A DNA stretch of 64,000 bases from Bog-756 sp963704615 (lineage in GTDB: Bacteria; Actinomycetota; Acidimicrobiia; Acidimicrobiales; RAAP-2): the NCBI GenBank assembly GCA_963704615.1, contig OY969923.1, positions 620,001 to 684,000 of the forward strand, read 5' to 3'. Shown in pieces: positions 31,737 through 41,345 of this stretch. Every line of letters begins with the position of its first letter. The first letter of the stretch is position 1. The notes beneath the pieces are model-generated. The model was not told where the DNA came from, made no database searches, and saw only the letters and a list, made by a program, of their open reading frames with translations. The position numbers and the translations under genes are program-made.

Positions 31737-33128
31737 TTACCCGGGCGCAGGGGCGCTTACCTCGGGGGGCTGTGTCGGTTCCGCCTTCTTCCTCTTGGTG
31801 AGATCGGCCGGGGTCTGGGGGAGCCAGGCCACCGTCGCGTAGGCGACGACGACGGCCACGATGACAAGGGGGACGACATTGATGCCGTCACTGGCCAGGA
31901 GCACCGTGGCCAGCAGCGTGGCGGTGAGGGGGAGCTTGAGCATCACGGTGGTCATGGCCCCGATGCCCATGGCCACCCCGGGGACCAGGGACATGCCTGG
32001 GAGGTGGGACGCGGCGACACCGGCGGCGGCGCCGATGAACATGGACGGGAACACCGGTCCGCCCCGGAAGCTGGATAGCGAGAGCCCGTAGGCCACCGAC
32101 TTGCAGGCAACCAGCAGGACCAGAGATCCCACCGTCCAGCCCGCGGCATGGAGCACCAGTGGGGGAAGAGCCGACTGGCCGGAGAAGAGGACCTCGGTGA
32201 AGTTGTGTCCGGATCCCTCGGTGAAGGCAATGGCCAGGCCGGCCACTCCGAGACCCACCACGGGCATGAACAGGAGCATCCGCCGCTCGACGATGGGCTG
32301 GAGGGCCAGGCCCAGCAATCGGATCACCGTACCCAGGAGGGGGGCAAGCAACCCGAAGACGATGGCCCAACCGAACATGGCCCCGGTCGGGTGGCTGAAG
32401 GAGGGAAGGCCGGGGATGGCGAGGGAAAAGGTTCCGAACCCGGTCAAGGAGTCCAGCCCCACGAAGATGAGGGTTCCCACCCCGGCAGCCAGCAGCCCGG
32501 GGACCAGGATGAGGCCGAGCAACGGGCCGCCCAGTCCGGAGGCCTCCATCAACAAGAAGGCACCGAGGATGGGTGAACCGAGCAAGGTGCTGATGGCGGC
32601 GAAGCTCCCCGCCGAGGCGATGACGATTGCCGCGGTCGGCGGTGCGTCACGCTTGGCCAGACGGACCGCCAGCATGCCCAATCCACCACCGATGGCGATG
32701 AGCGGCGCCTCCGGTCCGAGGACCACACCCAGGCTCAAGGTGGCCAGGGAGGCCAGAAACACTCCCGGGAGCTCGATCGGTGTGGGTGCACCGCCGGCCT
32801 TGAACCCCTCGGCCGGTTTGTGACCGCCGATGCCCGGGAGGTAGGTGATGGTCGCCCCCACCAACACCCCGGCCACGGCGAGTAAGGGCAGGGGCCACCA
32901 CAATGGCGTTGCCGCAAAGCCGAGCTCCTTGGGCAGTGTGGTGAACAACCAGTTCTGCAGGACGCCGACCAACTTGAGATATCCGTAAGCGACAGCGGAT
33001 ACCGGGATGCCGACGAGGCCGGCGAGGACCAGTAGCTGGAGGTAGCTCCTGGTCCGGAGCAAGGCCATCGGATCAGGAGGGGCTGGCTCCTCAGTCGCGG
33101 GGGGAGTGGGTGACGCGGCTGAGGTCAT
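31737..33128 (-). CDS. ClC-family chloride channel/antiporter
   Basis: 463 residues from ATG 33128, with GGAAAGGA upstream. A longer frame to 33212 lacks support. About 10 to 12 hydrophobic segments carry the three ClC selectivity regions in diverged form. These are YLPGIGGHKPAEG (motif 1), VLGPEAPLIAIGGGLGML (motif 2, with the gating Glu retained in GPEAP) and FRGGPVFPSMFIGAA (motif 3). It would exchange or conduct chloride across the cytoplasmic membrane. Its stop is adjacent to the convergent cupin gene's stop. No CBS domains are present. Confidence 0.88.
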   Translation of the reverse strand: MTSAASPTPPATEEPAPPDPMALLRTRSYLQLLVLAGLVGIPVSAVAYGYLKLVGVLQNWLFTTLPKELGFAATPLWWPLPLLAVAGVLVGATITYLPGIGGHKPAEGFKAGGAPTPIELPGVFLASLATLSLGVVLGPEAPLIAIGGGLGMLAVRLAKRDAPPTAAIVIASAGSFAAISTLLGSPILGAFLLMEASGLGGPLLGLILVPGLLAAGVGTLIFVGLDSLTGFGTFSLAIPGLPSFSHPTGAMFGWAIVFGLLAPLLGTVIRLLGLALQPIVERRMLLFMPVVGLGVAGLAIAFTEGSGHNFTEVLFSGQSALPPLVLHAAGWTVGSLVLLVACKSVAYGLSLSSFRGGPVFPSMFIGAAAGVAASHLPGMSLVPGVAMGIGAMTTVMLKLPLTATLLATVLLASDGINVVPLVIVAVVVAYATVAWLPQTPADLTKRKKAEPTQPPEVSAPAPG

Positions 33129-33264
33129 GGCGTCCTTTCCGCCGGGGGGCTGAGGACGATCGGACCTGCTCTCGGGCGGCCGGAGCCGCAGACACCCGAC
33201 CGCTCTGGCCATGCCGGCGGTCCCCCCCGCCCGCGGTGACAGTCCGCCCCTCTGGTCAGCGCGG

Positions 33265-35133
33265 TCAGGGGGCGTCCGCCTCGACCTCGATGAGTTGCGA
33301 CACGGCGTCGATCAGCGCTAGGTGGGTGAAGGCCTGGGGGAAATTTCCCAGGTGCTCGCCGGTGGTGGCATCGATCTCCTCGGCGTAGAGATGAAGCGGG
33401 CCGGCAAAGGACAGCAGCTTCTTGCACAACGCCCGTGCCCGTTCGATCTCGCCGATCATGGCCAGAGCGGAGACCAGCCACCAGGAGCAGATGGTGAAGG
33501 TGCCTTCCTTGCCTGCGAAGCCGGTGTCGGTGCTGTCCACCTTGTAGCGGAGCACCAACCCGTCCTCGGTGAGCTCGTCGGCGATGGCCAGGACGGTTGC
33601 CTTCACCCGCTCGTCGTCGGGAGGCAGGAACCCCATGATGGGAATGAGCAGGAGCGAGGCGTCGAGCTCGTCGTTCTCGTAGGCCTGCCGGAACCTCCCC
33701 CGGTCGTCGACGCCTTTGGCCAGGATGTCCTGCTTGAGATCATCAGCGCCCTGACGCCAGCGGTCGGCCCGCTCGGCGTCACCCCGGCGGCGGGCCAGGT
33801 CGGCTCCCCGGTCGGCGGCGACCCAGCACAGGACGGCCGACGCGGTGAAGTGCTGGGGATCGCCGCGGATCTCCCAGATGCCCTGGTCAGCGTCTCCGCT
33901 GTGGGCCAGCGCTTGCTCCACCAGAGCGGCCAGCCCCTCCCAGACGGGGTGGACGATCTGTGCTGCGCTCTTCTTCAAGTGGGTGTCCACCCCGTCCAGA
34001 AGCATTCCCCAGACGTCGTTCTGGTGCTGGTTCCAGGCGCCATTGCCGACGCGAACCGGACTTGCCCCCTCGTAGCCCGAAAGGTGGTCGAGGGTCCTTT
34101 CGGTGAGATCCCGCTCGCCACCGATGCCATACATGATCTGGAGCTCGAATGGTTGGTCGTGCTCGCCCTGGGCGACCGACTCCAGCACGAAGGCGAAGTA
34201 CTCGAGTGCCTCCCAGTCGAAGCCCAGGCGATAGAGCGATCGCAACATGAACCCGGTGTCCCTGATCCATGTGTAGCGGTAGTCCCAATTGCGGGCGCCG
34301 CCCGGCGTCTCGGGGAGGGACGTCGTCGAGGCGGCCATGATCGCCCCGGTCGGCGCGTAGCTCAGGCCCTTGAGGGTCAGGGCACTGCGCTCGATGTAGG
34401 GTCGCCAGGGGTGGTCAGGAAACGTCCCGGAGGCCAGCCAGTGACGCCAATACGCCACCGTCGAGTCGACATCCCGGTTGGCCTGGTCCTGGTCGGTCGG
34501 TGGAATGGCGTCGCCCCACGACAGGGCGATGAAGCACTCCTGACCCTCGGCCAGGCTGGTGCGCCCGTAGCAACGGGCGCCGACCACGCCCAATCGGAGG
34601 CCGCTCACCAGCGAAAGGGTCATGTCGCCCTCTGATCCCTCTGATGGAGCCACGGTGAGGGAGCCATAGCCGTCGCCGTCGTAAGCCCACTGTCCGGTCG
34701 TGGCTCCATAGTCGAACAGGGGAACACAGTTGGCGATGATCTCGACCTCCCCGGAAACGCACCTCGCCGTGCGCAACAGGACTCCGGCCGCGGCCGAATC
34801 GGTGGGGGCGCGCCGGTAACCCGGGCGCCGCGTCCCGTCGTCCACCTTGCGGATGACCATGAGGTCGTGGACCACGAGCCAGCCGGTCGGGGTATGCCAG
34901 GTCGTTTCGACCACCATCGTTCCCGGTACGTAGCGCCGGTGGTGGGGGACCAAGGTGTTCGAGGGTCCGAACCGGAACGAACCGGCGGAACGGTCGAGCA
35001 AGGCCCCGAAGACGCTGGGCGAGTCGGGACGGGGCAGAGAGAGCCACTCGACCGATCCGTCGGGGGCGATGAGGCAGCTGACCTCACAGTCCGACAGGAA
35101 GGCATAGTCGGCGATTGGAGGGAACTCGCTCAT
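33265..35133 (-). CDS. Glycoside hydrolase family 15 (glucoamylase/trehalase-like)
   Basis: 622 residues from ATG 35133 (AAGGAGTGCACGATC upstream). An N-terminal beta-sandwich opens with PIADYAFLSDCEVSCLIAPD, DGSVEWLSLPRPDSPSVFGA. The GH15 barrel then begins near NWDYRYTWIRDTGFMLRSLY and continues through TICSWWLVSALAMIGEIERA and LHLYAEEIDATTGEHLGNFP. There is no signal peptide, so it acts in the cytoplasm. Actinobacterial relatives hydrolyse trehalose or alpha-glucans. A divergent SDR and a downstream debranching enzyme place it in storage-glucan or trehalose breakdown. A palindrome lies 120 bp upstream of its start. Confidence 0.88.
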   Translation of the reverse strand: MSEFPPIADYAFLSDCEVSCLIAPDGSVEWLSLPRPDSPSVFGALLDRSAGSFRFGPSNTLVPHHRRYVPGTMVVETTWHTPTGWLVVHDLMVIRKVDDGTRRPGYRRAPTDSAAAGVLLRTARCVSGEVEIIANCVPLFDYGATTGQWAYDGDGYGSLTVAPSEGSEGDMTLSLVSGLRLGVVGARCYGRTSLAEGQECFIALSWGDAIPPTDQDQANRDVDSTVAYWRHWLASGTFPDHPWRPYIERSALTLKGLSYAPTGAIMAASTTSLPETPGGARNWDYRYTWIRDTGFMLRSLYRLGFDWEALEYFAFVLESVAQGEHDQPFELQIMYGIGGERDLTERTLDHLSGYEGASPVRVGNGAWNQHQNDVWGMLLDGVDTHLKKSAAQIVHPVWEGLAALVEQALAHSGDADQGIWEIRGDPQHFTASAVLCWVAADRGADLARRRGDAERADRWRQGADDLKQDILAKGVDDRGRFRQAYENDELDASLLLIPIMGFLPPDDERVKATVLAIADELTEDGLVLRYKVDSTDTGFAGKEGTFTICSWWLVSALAMIGEIERARALCKKLLSFAGPLHLYAEEIDATTGEHLGNFPQAFTHLALIDAVSQLIEVEADAP

Positions 35134-35252
35134 GATCGTGCACTCCTTGGTTCGGTAACACCCCAGATCAGCGCCCGATTGGAGCGCGTGGGCACGTCGG
35201 TTTCCATTCCTTTGCCCGAGGTCGATTATGACCAGGCGGTGACGCTCTGTAA

Positions 35253-35269
35253 TCACCCGATCCGGGTGA
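35253..35269. promoter_or_regulatory. 17-bp palindrome TCACCC-GATCC-GGGTGA
   Basis: Perfect copy of the recurring element between divergent GH15 (start 35133) and SDR (start 35330). On the right side a TAATCT about 22 bp downstream could be a -10 box, consistent with activator binding near -35. Confidence 0.6.
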
Positions 35270-35329
35270 GGAAACAGGGGGGCCAAGTCCGTAATCTGGC
35301 CCAACAGAGAGCGCGAACGAGGAGTTCAG

Positions 35330-36097
35330 ATGTCGCTTCAAGGCAAGGTGGCCATCGTCACCGGCGGGAACACGGGTATCGGCAAGGCAGTGGTGTTGGC
35401 TCTGGCCGCGGAGGGCGCCTTGATCGTCATCGACTACGTGGCGGATCCGGAAGCCACCGAGGCGCTCGAGCAGCAGGTCCGCGATCTGGGCGACAAGGTG
35501 ACCGCGGTCAAGGCCGACGTCAGTAAGATTGCCGACCTCGAGACGCTGATCGGCACCGCGGTGAGCACCTTCGGTCGGCTGGACATCATGGTCAACAACG
35601 CTGGCATCGAGACCCGAACCTCCGTGCTCGACACCACCGAGGCCCAGTACCAGAGGGTTCTCGACATCAATCTGAAGAGTGCTTTCTTCGGAACCCAGTT
35701 GGCGGCCAAGCAGATGATCGCCCAAGGTGACGGCGGCCGCATCATCAATATGACCTCGGTCCACGAGGACTGGCCGATGCCCAACAACACCGCCTACTGC
35801 TTGTCCAAAGGGGGCATGAGGATGCTCACCCGCACCGCGGGCGTGGAGCTGGCGCCCCACAACGTCCTGGTGGTCGGCGTCGGCCCGGGTGCGGTCGAGA
35901 CGCCGATCAACACCGCCACCATGAACGATCCTGACGCCTTGAAAAAGTTGGACGATGCCATTCCCATCGGTCGCATGGCCAAACCCGAGGAGATCGGGAG
36001 TGTTGTGGCCTTTCTGGCCGGCCCGGGTGCCAGCTACCTGACTGCGACAACCATCTTCGCCGACGGCGGCATCATGCAGAGCAGCCCGGGGTTGTGA
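35330..36097 (+). CDS. Short-chain dehydrogenase/reductase (glucose 1-dehydrogenase-like)
   Basis: 255 residues from ATG 35330 (ACGAGGAG upstream). It has the NAD(P)-binding TGGNTGIGK, NNAG in the fourth strand, and a catalytic Ser-Tyr-Lys set (MTSVHEDWPMPNNTAYCLSK). The C-terminal FLAGPGASYLTATTIFADGG is typical of glucose 1-dehydrogenase and 3-oxoacyl reductase relatives. It would oxidise a sugar or alcohol using NAD(P). The neighbourhood (GH15, debranching enzyme, GMC oxidoreductase) makes a sugar substrate plausible but unproven. It is the first gene of a rightward run and has the palindrome at 35253 about 60 bp upstream. Confidence 0.88.
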   Translation: MSLQGKVAIVTGGNTGIGKAVVLALAAEGALIVIDYVADPEATEALEQQVRDLGDKVTAVKADVSKIADLETLIGTAVSTFGRLDIMVNNAGIETRTSVLDTTEAQYQRVLDINLKSAFFGTQLAAKQMIAQGDGGRIINMTSVHEDWPMPNNTAYCLSKGGMRMLTRTAGVELAPHNVLVVGVGPGAVETPINTATMNDPDALKKLDDAIPIGRMAKPEEIGSVVAFLAGPGASYLTATTIFADGGIMQSSPGL

Positions 36098-36160
36098 GGA
36101 CCGCCCGATCAACCGGGGCAGGCTTCTCGTTGGTTCTGGCTGTGTAGGTGAGGGTCGACC

Positions 36161-36589
36161 ATGGTGACCAAGTCGCAGCCGAGGCGGAAGCCTGAGAAGG
36201 AGCCGACAGATTCCAGCACCCGTTCCTTCTTCGCAGGGCTGCAGGATCGAGGTTATGAACCCATCCTGAAGGGTGATTCAGGAACGTTGCGCTTTGACCT
36301 GTCTCGCGAGTCAGGGCTCGACCATTGGTACGTCACCGTTGCCCACGGCAACATCACCGTGTCCCACGGCCGGGGCCGGGCCGACACGACAGTAAAGGCT
36401 GATGGAGAACTGTTCGATCGGATCGCCCAGGGCACGGCCAACGCCGTTGCCGAGCAGTTGCGCGGCGTACTGGTGGTGCAGGGTGATCTCCACCTCCTGA
36501 TGGTCTTCCAACGCCTCTTTCCGGGGCCCCCGCGCTCGTCAGCCGGCACCCGACCCGCCAAAGTCCGAAAGAAGAGTGCGCCTCGATGA
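36161..36589 (+). CDS. SCP2 sterol-binding-like domain protein
   Basis: 142 residues. A basic N-terminus precedes a compact SCP2-like fold (GTLRFDLSRESGLDHWYVTV, then VKADGELFDRIAQGTANAVA and LRGVLVVQGDLHLLMVFQRL), ending in a basic PRSSAGTRPAKVRKKSAPR tail. SCP2 domains bind lipids or act as hydrophobic ligand carriers. The ATGA overlap with the next gene (debranching enzyme) shows translational coupling, so it may accompany that enzyme. The ligand is unknown. Confidence 0.75.
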   Translation: MVTKSQPRRKPEKEPTDSSTRSFFAGLQDRGYEPILKGDSGTLRFDLSRESGLDHWYVTVAHGNITVSHGRGRADTTVKADGELFDRIAQGTANAVAEQLRGVLVVQGDLHLLMVFQRLFPGPPRSSAGTRPAKVRKKSAPR

Positions 36590-38658
36590 GCAATTCCCTT
36601 GTTCAGATACTTGAGGGGAACACGTTCGTGGTAAGCGACCGAAATGGAGACATCGAGGCCTCGCTCACCGATCCGACCGGCCTTTTCTCCTTTGACACCC
36701 GTTTCCTCTCCAAGTGGGTCCTCACCCTCGACGGTGATCGCCTCAACGCCCTTTCCACTGACGACCTCCAGTACTTCGAGACCCGATTCTTTCTGGTACC
36801 GGGGATGGGGACCGTCTATGTGGACGCTGACCTCTCGATGGTTCGCCAGCGGAGCGTCGAGGCTGGCTTCCGAGAGGTCATCAGCATCCTCAACCACAAA
36901 CAAGAGGCGGTCGATCTCATCCTGCGGCTCGAGGCAGCCAGTGATTTCGCCGATCTCTTCGAAGTCAAGGACGCACTGACCAAGAGCGGCACCTACCAGG
37001 CCCGGGTCGACCGCGGCGAGCTGGTGCTCAGCTACCGGCGCGAGACATACGAGCGTGAGACTCGGATCTCGTCCTCCGAACCGGCGGCCTTCGATGATCA
37101 CGGGCTCACCTTCGATCTGACCATCGAGCCCCACGGCACCTGGGAGACCGAGTTGTCGGTGATGGCCGCGGCTCACGGTTTCGACATGCCGGATAGGTCG
37201 GTCGGAAGGGGATCGAGGACCAAGCCACGAAAGGACATGGCCCGCGGGCTGGACAAGTGGGTGGCCAAGGCTCCACGGCTCGAGTGTGACGACGACGCCC
37301 TCCGGCTCACGTACCATCGAAGCCTGGTCGATCTGGCTGCCTTGCGTTTCTCGCCGCAAACCATGGCCCACCATGCGCTGCCCGCCGCCGGCTTGCCTTG
37401 GTTCATGACGATATTCGGACGCGACAGCATTCTCACCAGCCTGCAGTCGATTGCTTTCACTCCCGAGCTGGCGGCCACCACCCTCCGAATTCTTGGTGAG
37501 CGCCAGGGAACCCGCATCGACGATTTTCGTGACGAGGACCCCGGCCGCATTCTGCACGAAATGCGGTTCGGAGAGCTCACCGCATTCGAGGAGCGCCCGC
37601 ATTCCCCCTATTTCGGCTGCGCCGACGCCACTCCTCTCTACGTCGTGCTGCTCGACGAATACGAGCGCTGGACCGGCGACACCAAACTGGTCCGTGACCT
37701 GGAGTACGAAGCCCGAGCCGCGCTTCGGTGGATCGATGAGTACGCCGACCTGCAGGGCAATGGTTACATCGCCTACCAGAGGCGCAATGAAGAGACCGGT
37801 CTCGAGAATCAATGTTGGAAGGACTCGTGGGACTCGATCTCCTATCGGGACGGAACCCTGCCCGGCTTTCCCCGGGCCACCTGCGAGTTGCAGGGTTATG
37901 CCTATGACGCCAAGGTGCGTGGTGCCCGTCTCGCCCGCCACGTGTGGCGTGACAGTGTCTTCGCCGACAAGCTCGAGAAGGAGGCTGCTGAGCTCAAGCG
38001 CCGGTTCAACCGAGACTTCTGGGTCGCTGACGGGGAATACTTCGCCATTGCTCTCGACGCCGATGGTCGCCAGGTGGATTCCCTGACGTCGAACAACGGG
38101 CACCTCCTGTGGAGCGGCATCGTCGACAAGAGCAAGGCGCGTCGGGTGGTGGAGCACCTGATGGGTGAGCGGATGTATTCCGGTTGGGGAGTTCGCACGA
38201 TGGCCGAAGGCGAGGCTCGGTTCAACCCCATCGGCTACCACGTGGGGACCATCTGGCCCTTCGACAATTCCTTCATCGCCTGGGGGCTCCGTCGCTACGG
38301 TTTCAAGGACGAAGCAGCCCGAATCGCCGAAGGCATCCTCGATGCCGCCCGGTTTTTCGACGGCCGGCTCCCCGAGGCCTTCGGTGGCTATCCGCGGTGG
38401 ATGACCCGGTACCCGGTCCAGTACCCGACGGCCTGTAGTCCGCAAGCTTGGTCGACGGCCGCTCCGTTGCTGTTGTTGCGGACCATGCTCGGGCTCGAGC
38501 CCATGGACGATCACCTGATCGTCGATCCGGCCATACCGGCCAGCCTGGGTCAACTGGAGTTGCTCGACATACCCGGGCGCTGGGGCCACATCGACGCCTT
38601 CGGCCGAGGTCGGGTCACGTCCTCCCCGACCAAGCGCCGGCGAGTCAGTTCTCGGTGA
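36586..38658 (+). CDS. Amylo-alpha-1,6-glucosidase / glycogen-debranching-like enzyme
   Basis: 690 residues. The N-terminal GDE-type domain reads VQILEGNTFVVSDRNGDIEA, TGLFSFDTRFLSKWVLTLDG. The C-terminal (alpha/alpha)6 barrel includes GLPWFMTIFGRDSILTSLQS, CWKDSWDSISYRDG and FGGYPRWMTRYPVQYPTACS. It is predicted to cleave alpha-1,6 branch linkages, or related glucosides, in the cytoplasm. It overlaps SCP2 upstream (ATGA) and NDH-2 downstream (GTGA), so it lies in a compact operon. The family also includes enzymes of uncertain specificity. Confidence 0.88.
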   Translation: MSNSLVQILEGNTFVVSDRNGDIEASLTDPTGLFSFDTRFLSKWVLTLDGDRLNALSTDDLQYFETRFFLVPGMGTVYVDADLSMVRQRSVEAGFREVISILNHKQEAVDLILRLEAASDFADLFEVKDALTKSGTYQARVDRGELVLSYRRETYERETRISSSEPAAFDDHGLTFDLTIEPHGTWETELSVMAAAHGFDMPDRSVGRGSRTKPRKDMARGLDKWVAKAPRLECDDDALRLTYHRSLVDLAALRFSPQTMAHHALPAAGLPWFMTIFGRDSILTSLQSIAFTPELAATTLRILGERQGTRIDDFRDEDPGRILHEMRFGELTAFEERPHSPYFGCADATPLYVVLLDEYERWTGDTKLVRDLEYEARAALRWIDEYADLQGNGYIAYQRRNEETGLENQCWKDSWDSISYRDGTLPGFPRATCELQGYAYDAKVRGARLARHVWRDSVFADKLEKEAAELKRRFNRDFWVADGEYFAIALDADGRQVDSLTSNNGHLLWSGIVDKSKARRVVEHLMGERMYSGWGVRTMAEGEARFNPIGYHVGTIWPFDNSFIAWGLRRYGFKDEAARIAEGILDAARFFDGRLPEAFGGYPRWMTRYPVQYPTACSPQAWSTAAPLLLLRTMLGLEPMDDHLIVDPAIPASLGQLELLDIPGRWGHIDAFGRGRVTSSPTKRRRVSSR

Positions 38659-40118
38659 CCGTCCCGCCCGATTCCCCCTCGACAGGAGTCGGCCCGGCCG
38701 GCGGACGTCATCGGGTGGTCATCGTCGGCGGTGGGTTCGGGGGCCTCCCGGCCACCCGCCTCCTCGGAGGGAAGTCAGTCGACGTGACATTGATCGACCG
38801 TCGCAATCACCATCTCTTCCAGCCCCTCCTCTACCAGACGGCGACCGGGATGCTGGCGCCCGGCCAGATCGCGCCTGCCCTCCGGCACATCGTGCGCCGC
38901 CAGAAGAACGTGCGCGTGCAGCTGGCCGAGGTGACCGGCTTCGACCTCGAGCGCAAGGTTGTCCGCACCACTGTGGCCGACCGGATGCCGGTCGAGTATC
39001 CCTACGACAGCCTGATCGTCGCCGCCGGAGTGACCCAGTCGTACTTCGGGCACGAGGAGTTCGCCTTCTTCGCACCGGGGATGAAGACCCTCGATGATGC
39101 CCTCGAGCTCCGGCGCCGCATCTTCGGCGCCTTCGAGGTGGCTGAGCTGGTCACCGACCCCATCCAGAAGGAGCGTTGGTTGACCGTCGTGGTGGTCGGA
39201 GCCGGGCCCACCGGAGTCGAACTGGCCGGTCAGGTGCGCGAACTGGCCACCCGTAGTCTGCGGGGGGAGTTCCGCACCTTTGAAGCCTCCTCGGTGCGGG
39301 TGATCCTGGTGGACGGGGGTAAGGAACCCCTGGCCACATTCGGCCACCAGCTTTCCGGCAAAGCGGCCAAGACCCTCGAGCACCTGGGCATCGAGCTGCG
39401 CATGGGGGGTCAGGTGGTCGGGATCGACGCCGAGGGTGTCGACGTCAAGGGGCCGGACGGCGATTCCAGGATCGACGCCCGGACCACCATCTGGGCCGCC
39501 GGTGTCCAGGCCTCCCCCTTGGCCGGCATGCTGGCCTCGGCTTCGGGGGCCGAGGTCGACCGTGCCGGCCGGATCGCCGTGCTGCCCGACCTCACTTTGC
39601 CCGGTCATCCCGAGGTCTTCGCCGTGGGCGACATGGCCAGCCTCGACCAACTTCCCGGGGTCGCCGAAGTGGCAATGCAGGGCGGCCTCCACTCCGCCAA
39701 CACCATCCTCCGTCGTCTGAAGGGGGAGCCCCCCAAACCGTTTCGTTATCGGGACCTGGGCAGCGTCGCCAGCATCGGTCGCTTCCGGGCCATCGTGAGT
39801 GTGAAAGGGATCCGGCTGAGCGGGTTCCCGGGCTGGTTGGTGTGGATGTTCGTCCACCTCGCCTTTCTCACCGGGTTCGGCAATCGCCTCACCACCATGT
39901 TGAAGTGGCTCCGCACCATGATCGGCCGCGGCCGTGCCGAGCGGGAGTTCAGCACCGCCCACACCGGTGGCGATCTGAGTCTTCCCGATTCGGTCAGAAG
40001 ACAGGTCGAACCCACGCTCTTCCCGGTGATCGAGAAGGACGCGGGGTCAGGCGGCGGACTCGGCAATGCCAAGTCCGAACACGAAGAACCCCCACTGTCC
40101 CCGGACTCCGGCCGGTGA
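38655..40118 (+). CDS. ndh: Type II NADH dehydrogenase (NDH-2 family)
   Basis: 487 residues from GTG 38655, overlapping the preceding stop as GTGA. Two nucleotide-binding motifs are present: FAD-binding HRVVIVGGGFGGLPATRLLG and NAD-binding TVVVVGAGPTGVELAGQVRE. LPGHPEVFAVGDMASLDQLP is the second FAD contact. NDH-2 transfers electrons from NADH to quinone without proton pumping. A C-terminal amphipathic region (FPGWLVWMFVHLAFLTGFGN) should dock it to the membrane. The nearby cydABDC set would supply a terminal oxidase, giving a short low-oxygen-capable chain. Confidence 0.9.
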   Translation: MTVPPDSPSTGVGPAGGRHRVVIVGGGFGGLPATRLLGGKSVDVTLIDRRNHHLFQPLLYQTATGMLAPGQIAPALRHIVRRQKNVRVQLAEVTGFDLERKVVRTTVADRMPVEYPYDSLIVAAGVTQSYFGHEEFAFFAPGMKTLDDALELRRRIFGAFEVAELVTDPIQKERWLTVVVVGAGPTGVELAGQVRELATRSLRGEFRTFEASSVRVILVDGGKEPLATFGHQLSGKAAKTLEHLGIELRMGGQVVGIDAEGVDVKGPDGDSRIDARTTIWAAGVQASPLAGMLASASGAEVDRAGRIAVLPDLTLPGHPEVFAVGDMASLDQLPGVAEVAMQGGLHSANTILRRLKGEPPKPFRYRDLGSVASIGRFRAIVSVKGIRLSGFPGWLVWMFVHLAFLTGFGNRLTTMLKWLRTMIGRGRAEREFSTAHTGGDLSLPDSVRRQVEPTLFPVIEKDAGSGGGLGNAKSEHEEPPLSPDSGR

Positions 40119-41317
40119 GGGCAAGGGCCGAGCGACGGTCTGAGGTCATCACCGTCTACGTCATCGGACTGTTCCAAGGATTGAGCCTGGTTGCCTTCCC
40201 GGCCGCAGCCAGCATCCTGCAGTCCTCGACCGGGTACGACCTTTCGAAGAGCCGTTACGGCCTCCTCTTCCTCCCCCAGGTGATCATGGCCATCGCCGGG
40301 TCGTTGGCCATGCCCACGCTGGCCCGCCGTTTCCGTCTCAAGCGAGTGCTGATCGCCGGTCTCATCGCGGACACGGTGGCCATGAGCCTGCTGGTGGGCA
40401 GTGATCCGGTCCGCACCCAAGCGGTCGCCTACCCGATGCTTCTGGTGGCCACCGCCGCACTCGGCCTCGGCTTCGGTCTCACCTTGAGCGCGATCAGTAC
40501 CTACGCGGGGGCCTTCATGCCCGATCGCCGGGACGTCGCCCTCACCGGGCTGAATGTCCTACTCGGCCTGGGGACGGCCCTGTCGCCGCTGCTGATCGCC
40601 ATCTTCCTCGACGTCGGAGAATGGTGGTACCTCCCACTGATCGCCGCCGCTGGACTGTTCGTCCTGATCGTCATCGCCCTGCTCCAGCCCATGGTGGTGC
40701 CGGAATCCAAGGCCAAACAGTCATCGGGGGGCATACCCGCGCTGTTCTGGCTCTTCGCGGTGGCCCTGATCCTCTACGGGATCGGCGAGACGATGTTCGG
40801 CAACTGGGGGACCACCTTGTTGGTGGGCCGAGGGGTGAAGGCCACGTCGGCCAACAATGCCCTGGCCGCCTTCTGGGCCTCGGTCACCATCGGCCGCCTG
40901 CTCATCGCCATCAGTGGCAAGTGGCTCCGTTCGACGTCCATCTACGTCGTTTTGCCCTGGGCTGTCGCCGGGGCACTCCTGTTGGTGTCCGCCGTGCACA
41001 CGGCGACAGCGGGCATTCTGGTCTTCGCCTTTGGTGGTTTGGCCTGCTCCGGCTTCTTCCCCATGAGCGTCGGCTACGGCGAATCCACCTTCCCGTCGTT
41101 CGTCGAGCTGGCTGCCGGTTGGCTGATCGCCGCCTATCAGGTGGGTTACGGATTGGCGGCATTCGGGGGCGGGGTTCTCCAGAGCCAGGTGGTGCTGGCC
41201 TCGATCTTCCGGGTGGCCGCCGTCCTCAGCGCCGTCATGGGGCTGCTGGCGGTGGCCATCGCCCGCCACCAACACCCCGCCGGCCACCGCGTTGCCCCCG
41301 TCGTTCGCGCCACATGA
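40115..41317 (+). CDS. MFS transporter
   Basis: 400 residues from GTG 40115, which overlaps the NDH-2 stop as GTGA. Twelve predicted transmembrane helices; the loop between helices 2 and 3 reads PTLARRFRLKRVLIAGL, an MFS motif A-like basic stretch. The protein resembles the sugar/efflux branch (helix YLPLIAAAGLFVLIVIALLQ, then FGNWGTTLLVGRGVKATSAN). Direction and substrate are unknown. Gene order between NDH-2 and a GMC oxidoreductase suggests co-expression with oxidative sugar metabolism. Confidence 0.82.
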   Translation: MRARAERRSEVITVYVIGLFQGLSLVAFPAAASILQSSTGYDLSKSRYGLLFLPQVIMAIAGSLAMPTLARRFRLKRVLIAGLIADTVAMSLLVGSDPVRTQAVAYPMLLVATAALGLGFGLTLSAISTYAGAFMPDRRDVALTGLNVLLGLGTALSPLLIAIFLDVGEWWYLPLIAAAGLFVLIVIALLQPMVVPESKAKQSSGGIPALFWLFAVALILYGIGETMFGNWGTTLLVGRGVKATSANNALAAFWASVTIGRLLIAISGKWLRSTSIYVVLPWAVAGALLLVSAVHTATAGILVFAFGGLACSGFFPMSVGYGESTFPSFVELAAGWLIAAYQVGYGLAAFGGGVLQSQVVLASIFRVAAVLSAVMGLLAVAIARHQHPAGHRVAPVVRAT

Positions 41318-41345
41318 GTTGGAACTGCCTACGAAAGGAAGTCTG

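Noticed and set aside
36253..38589. A 778-codon open frame on the minus strand
   Set aside because: It is antisense to the debranching enzyme gene, has no family similarity and is a by-product of GC-rich codon use.
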